Positions 33,978-45,422 of a stretch of 64,000 nt of DNA are shown here, in pieces. The notes under the pieces were generated by a model, which searched no databases, was not told where the DNA came from, and saw nothing but the letters and a program-made list of their open reading frames with translations. Each line of letters opens with the position of its first letter. Within the stretch, counting starts at the first letter, position 1. A program made the position numbers and the translations under genes. The DNA is from Rapana venosa (lineage: Eukaryota > Mollusca > Gastropoda > Neogastropoda > Muricidae), in NCBI GenBank assembly GCA_028751875.1, contig CM054154.1:55502026-55566025 (forward strand), in the 5' to 3' direction.

Positions 33978-34560
33978 GGAAGAAGATGAAGGCGATGGTA
34001 GAGATGTGGACAGTGGGAGAACAGGCAAGAGTCGGATGGTGAGTCAGGTGTGGAGGGTGGTAAAGGAACTGAGTCAGGCAGGGGATCTGAATCTTCATAC
34101 ACAGCATGAAGCGCAAGGATTAGGATGAAGAACAGTATTGTCAGAGTCACACATAGAGAAGGAATCAACAACTGGGGGAAGCATGTCACGGGCAAGCGTG
34201 GTCAGTGGTTACGGAAGTGACGTCAGAGGTGAGGGGGGAGACACTGGAGGCCAAGCACACCCAGGCGATGACGTCTGCCTGCACGTGTTCCTCTTCTGGT
34301 TTTGCAACAATTGATGCCAAGGTTTGAAATTGTTGTTTTGTTTCTTCATCAATTCTGTTCTGTTTGCGGCCAATTTCACGTAAGAACAATACTCTCATGT
34401 TTTTAGGGGTGTGTGTCATCGGGGTGGAGTGAGGAAAGCAGGATGGTGATGGTGGGGGAGGTTGAAGTTTGTGAGACACTGCAGTTTATCAGGCTGCAGC
34501 AGGGTGAGGATAGAAAGAGTTGAAAAGGTCAGCACAATAATGTGAACCAAATAATTTTAC
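33194..34560 (-). mobile_element. L2-type LINE copy 3, 5' part, minus strand
   Basis: Similarity to L2 copy 2 (27550-29150) resumes. Endonuclease-like stretches are visible on the minus strand (F-C-C-I-Y-H-P and N-F-H-F near 33580-33680), then N-V-Q-S at the end of the Pro/Ser-rich region and the short 5' ORF (34186-34479: M-T-H-T-P-K-N-M-R-V-L-F). Just before the endonuclease it carries an ATC microsatellite. The 5' end fades at about 34560. All frames are broken. Confidence 0.85.
33928..33977. repeat. ATC trinucleotide microsatellite
   Basis: About 16 ATC units inside the N-terminal coding part of L2 copy 3, coding a run of Asp on the minus strand. L2 copy 2 has no such run at this place, so it expanded after the copies separated. 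Confidence 0.95.
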
Positions 34561-35940
34561 TTCTTCTGACAGTATGAAAAGTTCCCCCTCTTCCTAAATA
34601 CACTGCATAAGGAGGTGGGCATGAAACGTAAGTTGGCTATCAAATATGTCTCAAAACAATGCACACAGCATAGTTTGTTATTTAACTATATCAATACTTA
34701 TCTGTCCAGCCATTAATCATCCAGGGGTCTACTCCCACCCAGACTACATTTCCTTCCCCCCTCCCCCCTTCCATGTGTGGAAATACATATTATATACATA
34801 TATACATACATACATATGGTGATACAAAGATCAAATACAGGTATAACCTGCATTGTTTTGTGAACTACACTCACCCTACAGACACACTTTTTATGTTCAT
34901 CCTTCTTCCCCCTCCCCCTCCCCCTTCTTTCCTCCCTCCCCATCCCCCTCCAACCTCACCCCTGCTGCTGATATTTGGATCTCACCTGATTTCTCTTTGC
35001 CACAACTGGCAATACTTCTTCATCATTCTGGGCAGAAAGAGCAGGCTGGAGGGGGAGGAATCTTGTTGGTGAAGGAAAAACCATCAGCAAAACCACATGA
35101 AGACAAAGCAATAGAAAAAAATGTAAGCAGTTGATATTAATCAATATAACCTTAAAACATATCTCTTATACCTTCAGTCATTGTCTCACCATGTCTTTTC
35201 CTGTAGTATAATGTCCTCTACCCCTTTAACACACACACACACTCTACACCCACAAACACACACAAAAACAACACACCAAACCACAAACACAACAACACCA
35301 CAAAAAAAACCAACAACCAACACACACACACAACACACAAACACAACAACACACACCCAACAACAACAACACAACACACACACACACACAAAACACTACA
35401 CACCACAACTCTCTCTTCTCTTCTCTCTCCTCTCTCTCGTACCTCTCCTCTTCTCTAGAAACCTTACGATCACAGCTTCCTCCCCTGCCGAAAAAACAGG
35501 CTTATAGAAGCTGACTTCTCAATTAAATTTCTCCCCTTACCATCCCTTTTAAACCCCAAATATAACGGGATTATGTTTCAAGATCTGACAAAACCGTCCA
35601 TCATCTTAAAACCCAATTTCCTTAAACCAATCAGAACAATCTTAAAACCTGTTCCCTATACCAAATAAAAATATTCAAATCATCTTACCCCCTTATGCTT
35701 TAACCCTTCAAGATTAGTTTTAAACACATAATAATAACAACTTAAAACTCATTCCCTCCTAACATCCAACAATAACAACCCCGTCCCCATCCAAAAACAA
35801 TTTCATTCCTACCTACTACCCTATCTGCCCTTCCCTTCCTCTCAATTTATTATTCAACATTCCCCCTACCCCCCCCCCCCCCCCCCACCCCCTTCCCCCC
35901 CCCCCCCCCCCTCTCCCCCACCCCCCCCCCCCCCCCCCCC

Positions 35941-36015
<75 letters not shown>

Positions 36016-36472
36016 TCCTCTCCTCTCTCTCCTCTCCTCTCTTCTCTCTCTCTCTTCCCCTTTCAATTTTCATTGTAATTGAAAAAGTGAGTTTAGCAAA
36101 GTGTAAGTTTTAAATTTTTTATTTTTTATTAATTTTTTTAAAATACACATAGTTATAAGAAATATATTATCTACAAAATATGTGTTAATCTGAAGTATAA
36201 TGAAAAAGTTGACAGTTTTTTTGAATGTGCTGTTTTGGAATGATATTTCAGAATTTTTTTTCAGGGTCCTTTTGTTTTGTTTGTTTACAAACAAAAGATT
36301 AAATGTTTAACACACACAAACACACACACACAAAACCCCACACAACCTCACACAACCACACACACACAAACACACCACATACACAAAACACACACACGCA
36401 CACACACACACACACACCACCCTCTCTCTCCCACTCCCTCATTTCTCCCCCCCCCCATCTCTCTCTCTCCCT
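34561..36472. repeat. Simple-sequence region: CA/CAA tracts, poly-C, CT
   Basis: No gene. It holds an ACAT-rich patch (34790-34820), CCCTCC runs (34905-34960), a CA/CAA-rich stretch (35228-35400), almost pure C from 35866 to 36013 broken by single A or T bases, CT repeats (36013-36058) and CA repeats (36309-36420). The poly-C strand could form i-motif and its complement G-quadruplex structures, but a sequencing artefact is equally possible. Confidence 0.9.
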
Positions 36473-36714
36473 CACAATGTATAGGTGTTCATTTTTATGA
36501 CTTTAGTGATTTTTTTCTCTCATTGTAAGAGTGCATTGATATTGGGTTTTATTTTTTTTCATGGCGTTCAATTTGTACGAGTATATTCGAAAGAATATTG
36601 ATGGTGATCCCGTGCTGTCTTGAGAATTATTATTTATATTATCCTTGAAACACACACACACCCTGTGCTCAATTTTTATGATCTATAAGTTTCTCTCTCT
36701 CTTTTCTTCTCTCT

Positions 36715-36804
<90 letters not shown>

Positions 36805-37810
36805 ATTGCTGTAGTTGTTTACTTTGTTTTTTTTGTTGTTGATTTGTTTGAGTTTTTTTTTTTTTGTTTTTGTTTTTGGTGATGTATGTGTGTGTGTGTG
36901 GGGGTGGAGGGGGGAACGGTGTGGGTTTAAATTTTTTTTTTCTTCTCATTGTTTCTTTGTTGTTGTTTTTTCTTGCTTTTTGTTTGTCTGTTTGGGAGGG
37001 TGCTTTTGTCTGTTTTTTTTTTTGTTGTTTTTAAAATTTTTTTTTTTGTTTTGTTTTTTGGTTGTTGTTTTTTTTTTTTTGGGGGGGGGGGGGCGTTTTC
37101 TGGGGTTTTTTTTGTCGTTTGCTCGTCCGGGTTGTTTGTTTGTTTGTTTGTCTGTTTGTTTGTTTGTTTTTTCTTTTCTCTTTTTTTTTAAAAAAAGTTT
37201 TTCCTTTGCTTTACTGTTTGAAAATATGAGTATGAGTGCATTTTCAATGTGACCCACGGGCGGGGGCTGGATGTAAAAAAGCCATGGGGTATTATTCATT
37301 ATCCTGAAAAAAAGAATTTGTTTATTACTTACAATGTGTAGATGTTCTTTTTATGACTTTATGGCTTTTTCCCCCCCTTTATTATGTGAGTGTTTTGGGT
37401 ATTGCACTTATTTTATTATCATGACATTCAATTTGTATGAGTATAATTAAAAAGTGTTTGTGTTGATCGTGTGCTAATGTGAGTATTACTATTTAGTATT
37501 ATCCCCGAATTTCCCCCCCCCCCCCCACCCACACACACAATACAACACACTCGCTCAATCACTCACTCCCTCATCATATTCTCTCCCTCAATGACTGTAT
37601 AGGTTTAGATTTCTTCTTTGTTTTGTTTTTTGTTTTTATTGTGTGGATGTAAGGGTATTAAAAATTTTTTTCATTATCATGACATATAATTTGAAACGAA
37701 TATAATCTAAAATTTAGTGTTGATGGGATCGCATACTGTTTTGGGATTTTTATTATTGGATATTATCTCTGAAATACACACACCACACTCTCTCTGTCTC
37801 TTTCTCACCC
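36473..37810. repeat. Degenerate tandem repeat of about 200-450 bp units with embedded CA/CT tracts
   Basis: Similar blocks start near 36473, 37330 and 37590. Each has TGTATAGGT or TGTAGATGTTC-like text, then TTTTATGACTTTA in two of them, then TTATCATGACATTCAATTTGTA-type text, a TTGATGG/TTGATCGTG word, then ATTATTATTT...ATTATC and CACACAC. A T/G-rich low-complexity stretch at 36840-37230 interrupts. Identity is roughly 65-75% by eye. The unit length varies because the microsatellites vary. Confidence 0.6.
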
Positions 37811-38289
37811 TTTTTATCGTCTCGCTTATTAGTTATAGTGTATCCTGATGAAGGATTTTATTTTATATTTTCAATACTTTATTGGACTTGCCTTGTACAT
37901 AAGTTTTAATGAGTGCCCTATTTTAATATCTTATAGTTAGTGTAAAAGTAGTGTACCATTTGACATTGTGTAGAGTTATCTTTATGACTTATTAAGTTTG
38001 GTTGTGTTATTTTTCTTGGCTCTGTTGTTGTTCTTGTTGTTGTTGTTTGTCTGGTTTTTCTCTTTTTTATCTTCTTCTGTTGGTTTGGTTTTTCTTTCTC
38101 TTTTGTTTGTTTGTTTGTTTTGGTTAGGTTTTTTTTGGGGGGTGGGGGGTGGGGGGTGGGTATTTTAGGGTTTTCTTTTATTTGCTTGCTTTGGGGGGGG
38201 GGGGGGGGGGCTGGTTGTTGGGGGGGGGGGAGCTGTTTTAAAAAGGGTTATTTCCCCTTGTTTTTATTGTGAGACTGTATAAGTATTGG

Positions 38290-38410
38290 GTTATTATTAT
38301 TAAGATGTATCCCTAACGGGCGGGGACTGGATGTAAAAAAACACATATGTGCTTATTCATTATCCTCGAAATAAAAGAATTTGTCATTGTCATTGTCATT
38401 GTCATTGTCT
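38290..38410 (+). mobile_element. LINE 3' end with TTGTCA hexamer tail
   Basis: GGCGGGGACTGGATGTAAAA, then TATTCATTATCC, then AATAAAAGAATTTGTCATTG followed by more TTGTCA repeats (38376-38408). An older copy of the same 3' end occurs at 37257-37320, and the tandem duplicate is at 41786-41880. The tail abuts the 5' end of the 2A-bearing LINE. Confidence 0.75.
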
Positions 38411-38419
38411 CTCTCTCTC

Positions 38420-40430
38420 TTACATACCGGCCGCCCATCACCTGATGTAAACGAGAAGACGTACTGAAATTGCTCAGGTATTTTTGTTAAATAGTAACTA
38501 CTTCTAAGTGGTTTTAGTTTTTCATTGTTGGCATGTAGTTAGATCAGGAGGATGGGAATTTCAGTGCAACTGTACAGGGCTGTTTGTGGGACATTTGCGG
38601 CAGTATTTGCCTGTTTCATGTCGAAACGGGCAGAAATCAAATCTGCCATGGGTACCTCCATCCTGACGCTGAAAAACCCGCAAGATGGTGTCCTGTTAGG
38701 ACTGACCCTCACCTATCTCATTTGGGGAGGGGACTTTTATTGTGGGGGGACGGGGGGGAGAAAAACCCTGGACCCCTCCCCCTTCCGCCCCCAAAATTTG
38801 GCGGCGAAAATAGGCCAAACGAGCTTGACAACGGGGTGGTGGAAAAGGTTGCAGGGAAAATTTGTTGGACCAAAACCAGTCAGAGGTGGTGCCCAACGTG
38901 GGTTTCAAAAAAAAATTTTCCTGCAGAAATCCGGGAACTGACGTAAACAGATAAAAAATAAACTAAAAATTTTTTAATTAAAAAATACATTTCAAAAAAG
39001 TTCATGGACAGAAGTTTTTGGGAAAAAAAAATTTATAAAAAAAAGGCAATTAAACAAAAACAAAAAAAACCAAACAAAAAAAACGCGACGGGAAAGGAAA
39101 AACAATTCAAAATTACGGCGAAACAAATTTTTTCTGGCAAGGAAGAAAAACGGGGGGAGACGGGTGTGCTGTGAGATGGCTAGAAAAATCTTCTTTTAAA
39201 AAAAAAGGATGTCAAGGAGTAAAGTTTGATAGGGGGGTCTGTATAAATTCTAAAGCTAACTCTCCTATTATTGCCAGATGCTGTTTTTATCAGGATAAGA
39301 TTAGAATAATAAAGGCAAAATCTTGCCTGAAAGGCTCTAGTATTTTTGTAGATGAAGATTTTCTCAGTGTGTTAGGGAAATTAGGCGTAAATTGACTCCA
39401 TATTCAAAGAGTACTAGAGCAGAGGGGAAACAAGTAAGAATGTTTTTTGACCATCTGATACTAAAGGGAGAAAAGGTGACCCTCAATGATCTCCAAAGAA
39501 AGGAATAGCTCTTTGGCCGGCCCATACACACATCCGTCCCTAGACACAATTCACAGGGTAGGCCAGACAGTAAACCAACATAAGTGGGCCTGAGTCAACC
39601 ACACACCAAATACCCTTTTGTGCTGTGGAGTGTGAGGGAGACACAACTGGCTTTAAGAGGCAAGACAAAGACAGGTCTGACCAAGGTTTACTAGGCTTAG
39701 GACTAACATCTGTCCCCAAGGATTTGTCTGGTTGTAGGATGACCTCCAATAAAGTGCTTGTATTAATAAATGATGATGGCAGTATTGATGATAGCATTAA
39801 CTTGGTTTCTAGTCTCATCAATATAAATAGTGTAAGTGTCAGTTTAGATGATGTAGACTTATTGGATCATAGCAATAAAAATGAAACAAATAAAATGTTT
39901 GTTTTTTTATATCTTGGAATGTAAATGGGTTGCTTTCTAAACTCACTGACAGGGATTTTGTATCTTATGTGTGTAGCTTCGATTTTATTTGTCTGACAGA
40001 AACGTTCCTGGAAAATATCCAGCCAAATGTTTTTAGTGGCTATAAAGCCTTCTGTATTTCCGCAATTAAAGTTAGTCATCAAGGGCGATGATCTGGTGGG
40101 TTAATTTGTTTAATAAAGTATGAGTTAGCTGCCCTTGTGAAATGTTTGGATGTTCCTTATTCTAACATTTGTGTTTTTCTCTTTGACAAATCTTTGTTGT
40201 GTACTTCAAGGAATCTATTATTTGTATGTGTGTATATACCACCTGAAGGTTCACCATTTTATAACATGTTTGACAATGATAATGGAATTGCTATGCTGGA
40301 AGAATGTTTAGTAAATTGTGTGGTGACATTGGATGAAGTAGATATAATACTGTGTGGAGACTTAAACAGCAGGACATCAAACTTTTCATCTTATCATGTA
40401 GCAAATGACTTTAATTCAGATTCCCATTAA
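38420..40430 (+). mobile_element. 2A-bearing LINE, 5' half (first copy, corrupted)
   Basis: The same as the copy at 41890-43990 but partly noisy. The N-terminal frame is 38584-38946; at the 2A site (38741-38772) the second copy's reading G-D-V-E-T-N-P-G-P has become G-D-G-G-E-K-N-P-G-P. Downstream it gives an ORF1-like part (I-I-A-R-C-C-F-Y-Q-D-K-I, K-G-S-S-I-F-V-D-E-D-F at 39260-39360) and an endonuclease: V-N-G near 39925, L-T-E-T-F-L near 39993, G-D-L-N-S-R-T at about 40355. It ends by about 40430. Confidence 0.82.
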
Positions 40431-40439
40431 TTCTAAAGA

Positions 40440-41331
40440 TTTTGTTATCAATAATTCTTGCTCATTCCCTGTATACCTCCACTACAGGCACATGAGAAAC
40501 CGCGTGCAGCCTACTGCCAGTTCGTGCCTAGCCACCTTACTGACCAGACGTGTTATCATATCACCTCTCACTGTGTCCGCAACGCCCATCACTATCAGGA
40601 ATCTGAGCATCAGCTATAATATAGTTCTAGTCTTAGCCTTTCTTGGTTTCTTTTGAATTGTGTCTAAAACTGTTTGCTTTTTATCATCACCTGTTTTTGG
40701 TTTGTTTTGTAGTGCTGGTGATAGCTGGTGCTGCTCATGTGGCGACACACTCTACTGACAGGCACTTGCTTTTATCTTGTTTTCATTTAAATGTACGTGT
40801 ATCAGTGTCAGATCCTGCATAGTTGTGTCTGCAATGAATGTGACAATGTTTGAAAAAGCTGTATCTACTCCCTTGGTTTGTTTTCTGATAGCTTCGTGTG
40901 CGAGGTGCACCAGCCAACAACAATCATGGCCAGAGGTACACTGAATTTCTTCTGAGCCTACAACAATTGGCCAGTGTGTTGTGAAATTCTTCCAACTGCC
41001 ACCAATACCGACAGGACTTGGAAGAACATCAAAAAAAGAAAAAGAGGAAAGAAAGGTGGCATGAGACAAAGACTAAATAATTCAAATCATCGGAAAACCC
41101 CGCTACCAACAGTCATACTGACCAACGTCCAATCCCTTCAAACCAAAGACAGACGAGCTACAGGCAAACGTTAATTATATGCATGAGTTCAAGAACGCTG
41201 GCCTGCTCCCTTTGACAGAAACCTGGCTCACAGACAGTGTACCAAGAAGTGAGCTGTCTATAAATAGCTTTGGACACCTTATTCGACTGGACAGAGACAA
41301 ACGCGCCACAGGAAAGAACCCCCGGGGCCTC
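40440..41331 (+). mobile_element. 5' end of the Rex1/CR1-like LINE (first copy, cut)
   Basis: An A-rich, basic coding start (K-K-R-K-R-G-K-K-G-G near 41030), then L-P-T-V-I-L-T-N-V-Q-S-L (41104-41140) and L-T-E-T-W-L-T-D-S-V (41216-41245), the first motifs of a LINE endonuclease. It stops at 41331, where the second tandem unit begins, so only the 5' end is present. Confidence 0.82.
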
Positions 41332-41889
41332 TGTACATAAGTTTTAAATGATGCCCTATTTCAATATCTTAAAGTTTATGTGTAACAAGTATGGTGTACA
41401 TTTGACCATTGTGTAGATGTTTTTATCTTTATGACTTATTAAGTTTTTGGTTGTTTAAGTTTTTCTTGGGCTCTGTTGTTGTTTCTTGTTGTTGTTGTTT
41501 GTCTGTTTTTTCCTTTTTTATCATCTTCAGTTGGTTTGGGTTTTCTTTTCCTCTTTTGTTTTTTGTTTGTTTTGGTTAGGTTTTTTTTTGGTGGGTGGGG
41601 GTGGGGGGTGGTATTTAGGGTTTCTTTTAATTGCTTGCTTTGGGGGGGGGGGGGGTGGGGGGGGGGGGGTGGGGGGGGGGGCTGATGTTTGGGGGGGGGG
41701 GACTGTTTAAAAAGGGTTATTCCCCTGTTTTTTAATTGTGAGACTGTATAAGTATTGGGTTATTATTATTAAGATTATCCCCTAACGGCGGGGAACAGAT
41801 GTAAAAAAACACATATAGTGGCTTATTCATTATCCCTCGAAATAAAAGAATTGTCATTGTCATTGTCATGTCATTGTCTCTTCTCTCTC

Positions 41890-43990
41890 TTACATACCGG
41901 CCGCCCTCACCTGATGTAAACGAGAAGACGTACTGAAATTGCTCGGTATTTTTGTTAATAGTAACTACTTCAAAGTGGTTTTAGTTTTTTCCATTGTTGG
42001 CTATGTAGTTAGATCAGGAGGATGGGAATTTCAGATGCAACTGTACAGGGCTGTTTGTGGGACATTAGCGGCAGTATTTGCCTGTTTCATGTCGAAACGG
42101 GCAGAAATCAAATCTGCCATGGGTACCTCCATCCTGACGCTGAAAAACCCGCAAGATGGTGTCCTGTTAGGACTGACCCTCACCTATCTCATTTGGGGAG
42201 GGGACTTTTATTGTGGTGTGGTGACGTGGAGACCAACCCTGGACCCCTCCCCCTCTCCCGCCCCCCCATAAATGTACTGGCCAAGGACGCAAGCTGAGGC
42301 AAACGAGCTTGACAACGGTTGGTGGTCAACGGTTGCAGGGAAGCCTTCTAGACCATAAACAGTGCAAGAGGTGCTGCCAACACGCCTACACCATAACAAC
42401 ACAGACAGGATCCCTCCAGCAGCAACATCCCAGAACTGACGCTGAACACGATATATCAAAGAGAGAAGCTGGAAAATTTATGAAGTCTACAGTGACAGTT
42501 TCAAAGAGAGATTCATGTGTTACAGACAGTGTTGGTGTCTGAAAGAAGAAATGGTAACTTAAAGAGACATTGACAATCTCGAACTGAAAACATAGACTAA
42601 CTATACAGACAAATACAGAACTGACGAACATAAGTGGATAAAGTTATTAAAAGAGGCCAGATGGTGCAAAGGACGATCACGGCGAAACAACATTATTGTT
42701 CATAGGCATAAGAAAAAAACAATATGAGACTGGTGCTGACTGTGATATGGCTATGAAAAATCTTCTTTCCTGAAAAAATGATGTCAAGGATTAAAGTTTG
42801 ATAGAGTGGTCTGTATAAATTCTAAAGCTAACTCTCCTATTATTGCAAGATGCAGTTTTTTATCATGATAAGACTAGATTAATAAAGGCTCAAAATCTTG
42901 CCTGAAAGGCTCTAGTATTTTTGTAGATGAAGATTTTCTCAGTGTGTTAGAAATTAGGCGTAAATTTGGACTCCATATTCAAGAGTACTAGAGCAGAGGG
43001 AAAACAAGTAAGAAAGTTTTTTGCCCATCTGATACTAAAGGGAGAACAGTGACCCCTCAATGATCTCGCAAAGAAAGAATAGCTCTTATGGCCGGCCCAT
43101 CCACTACATCCGTCCAAGACACAATTCACAGGGTAGGCCAGACAGTAAACCAACATAGGAGTTTTGGGCCTGAGTCAACCACACACCAAATCGACCCTTT
43201 TGTGCTGTGGAGTGTGAGGGAGACACAACAGGCTTTAAGAGGCAAGAAACAAAGACAGGTCCTGCCAAGGATTACTAGCATAGGACTAACGATCTGTCCC
43301 CCAAGGATTTGTCTGGTTTGTATATTGACCCCAATAAAGTGCTTGTATTACTAAATGATGATGCATTATTATGAATCATTAACTTAGTTTTCTAGACTCA
43401 TCATAAAATAGTGAAGTGTCAGTTTAGATGATTTAGACTTATTGGATCAATACAATAAAAATGAAACAAATAAAAATGTTAGTTTTTTTATATCATGGAA
43501 TGTAAATGGTTTCTTTCTATAACTCACTGACAGGGATTTGTATCTATGTGTGTAGCTTCGATTATTTTGTCTGACAGAAACTACTGAAAATATCCACCAA
43601 ATGTTTTTAGTGGCTATAAAGCCTTCTGTATTTTCGCAATTAATTAGTCCATCAAGGGCGTGATCTGGTGGGGGTTCATTTGTTATAAAGTATGAGTTAC
43701 AGCGCCCTTGTGAAATGTTGGGATGTTCCTTATTCTAACATTTGTGTTTTTCTCTTTACAAATCTTTTTGTGTACTTCAAGAATCTATATTTTATGTGGT
43801 ATATACCAACCTGAAGGTTCCCATTTTATAATCATGTTTGACAATGATAATGGATTGCTATGCTGGAAGAATGTTAGATAAATTGGTGGTGACATTGGAT
43901 GAAGTAATATAATACTGTGTGGAGACTCAAACAGCAGGAATCAAACTTTTCATCTATCATGTAGCAAATACATTTAATTCAGCCTTCCAT
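41890..43990 (+). mobile_element. 2A-bearing LINE, 5' half (second copy)
   Basis: The 5' UTR (41890 to about 42020) is followed by an N-terminal ORF with a 2A motif, an ORF1-like region (S-P-I-I-A-R-C near 42835, F-V-D-E-D-F near 42920) and the beginning of an APE endonuclease (W-N-V-N-G-like text near 43497-43510; C-G-D-S-N-S-R-like text near 43917-43935). The RT is absent: the element is cut at about 43990 and a second LINE begins. Indels break the frames every few hundred bases. Confidence 0.82.
42022..42297 (+). CDS. N-terminal ORF with 2A-like ribosome-skipping motif
   Basis: A 91-codon frame with L-L-L-W-C-G-D-V-E-T-N-P-G-P at residues 62-75; the GDVETNPGP codons are 42220-42246. This fits the 2A consensus D-(V/I)-E-x-N-P-G-P, at which the ribosome omits one peptide bond between Gly and Pro. 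2A sequences are known near the N-terminus of some APE-type LINEs of animals and trypanosomes. The start ATG (42022) is the first in frame; the real start may be earlier. The frame after the 2A is broken by indels, so the downstream product cannot be read from here. Confidence 0.8.
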   Translation: MGISDATVQGCLWDISGSICLFHVETGRNQICHGYLHPDAEKPARWCPVRTDPHLSHLGRGLLLWCGDVETNPGPLPLSRPPINVLAKDAS

Positions 43991-45422
43991 ATAATTCTAA
44001 AGATTTTGTTATCAATAATTCTGCTCATTCCCTGTATACCTCCACTACAGGCACATGAGAAACCCGCGTGCAGCCTACGCCATTCGTGCCTAGCCACCTT
44101 ACATGGACCAGAACGTTGTTACATATCACCTCTCACTGAGCCGCAACGCCCATCACTAACAGGAATCTGAGATCAGCTATAATATAGTTCTAGTCTTAGC
44201 CTTTTTATTGTTTCTTTTGAATTGTGGTCTAAAACTGTTGCTTTTTATCCATCACCTGTTTTTGGTTTGTTTTGTAGTGCTGGTGATAGCACTGGTGCTT
44301 GCTCATGTGGCGACCCTCTCTACTGACAAGGCGACTTGCTTATACTTGTTTTTCATTAAATGTACTGTATAAGTGTCAGATCCTTCATAGTTGTGTCTGC
44401 AATGAAGTGACAATGTTTGAAAAAAGCTTTATCTACCTCCCGCCTTGTTTGTTTTCATGATAGCTTCGGGGCGAGAGCACCACCACAAACCAGAATGTCC
44501 AGAGGTAAAACTGAATTCTTCTGAGCTACAACAATTGGCCAGTGTGTTGTAAATTCTTCCAACGCCACCAATACCGACAGGACTTGGAAAACATCAAAAA
44601 AAGAAAAAGAGGAATGACAGGTGGCATGAGACAAAGACTAAATAATTCAAATCATCGAAAACCCCGCTACCAACAGTCATACTGACCAACGTCCAATCCC
44701 TTCAAAACAAAGACAGACGAGCTACACAAACGTTAAGTATATGCATAGGATTCAAGAACGCTGGCCGCTCCCATTGAACAGAAACCTGCTCACAAGACAG
44801 TGTACCAAGAAGTGAGCTGTCTATAAATCGCTTGGGACACCTTATTCGACGGACAGAGACAAACGCGCCACAGGTAAAGAACAGGGCCAGGGCGTCTGCT
44901 TCCTATGTCAACGAGAAATGGTGTAAAGACGTGACCATTCGGGCCTCTTTGTGTGTGAGGACATAGGAACTTGCTGCCATAATCAACTCCCACCACTACC
45001 TACCCCGGGAATTCCACAAACATTTTTTACCCTGGTCTAAATTCAATCCCAAAAGCTAATGTGACCATGCATCCGAACATATATTAATCACCTGCCACTA
45101 AGTTAGATTCCATACTCCACATGATGCAACCTAAATTCATCCTGGTGAATTTTTAATAACTGTTCACAATCAGTAAAACGCTGAAGAATTAATGAACTGT
45201 ACGTGACCTGCCCCACACGCAGAATAAGAACCTGGACCGTGTTGCTATGGGACTGTAGCAGGTGCATAATAAATCACTACTGTTGCCTCCCCTGTGTTCA
45301 TCCGACCATATCTGTATTCATCTTGCACCCAAGTACCAGTCAGGTGTTTCAGCGCCTTCCAGCCCATGGTCCATCATCATCCAGACCCGTGACCTTTGGC
45401 GTCATGGAGGAGACAAGAAAGA

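Larger units (their letters stand above)
37894..41331. repeat. Tandem 3.44-kb unit, first copy
   Basis: The unit starts at TGTACATAAG (37894) and the second copy starts with the same word at 41332, a period of 3438. It holds a T-rich stretch, the TTGTCA-tailed LINE end, the 5' part of the 2A-bearing LINE and the 5' end of a Rex1/CR1-like LINE. It stops inside that LINE's endonuclease. Differences from the second copy are mostly single-base indels, and 38740-39180 is base-smeared. Confidence 0.9.
41332..44884. repeat. Tandem 3.44-kb unit, second copy
   Basis: Same order as the first copy and readable all along. Unlike the first, it continues past the unit end (44884) into the rest of the Rex1/CR1-like LINE, so the second copy holds the natural right junction and the first copy's right end is the artificial or duplicated junction. 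Confidence 0.9.

Noticed and set aside
34186..34479. Independent small host gene
   Set aside because: Two other copies in the window show it to be the 5' ORF of the L2-type LINE.
35816..36073. Poly-Gly frame on the minus strand
   Set aside because: It is a translation of a poly-C tract, with no protein content.
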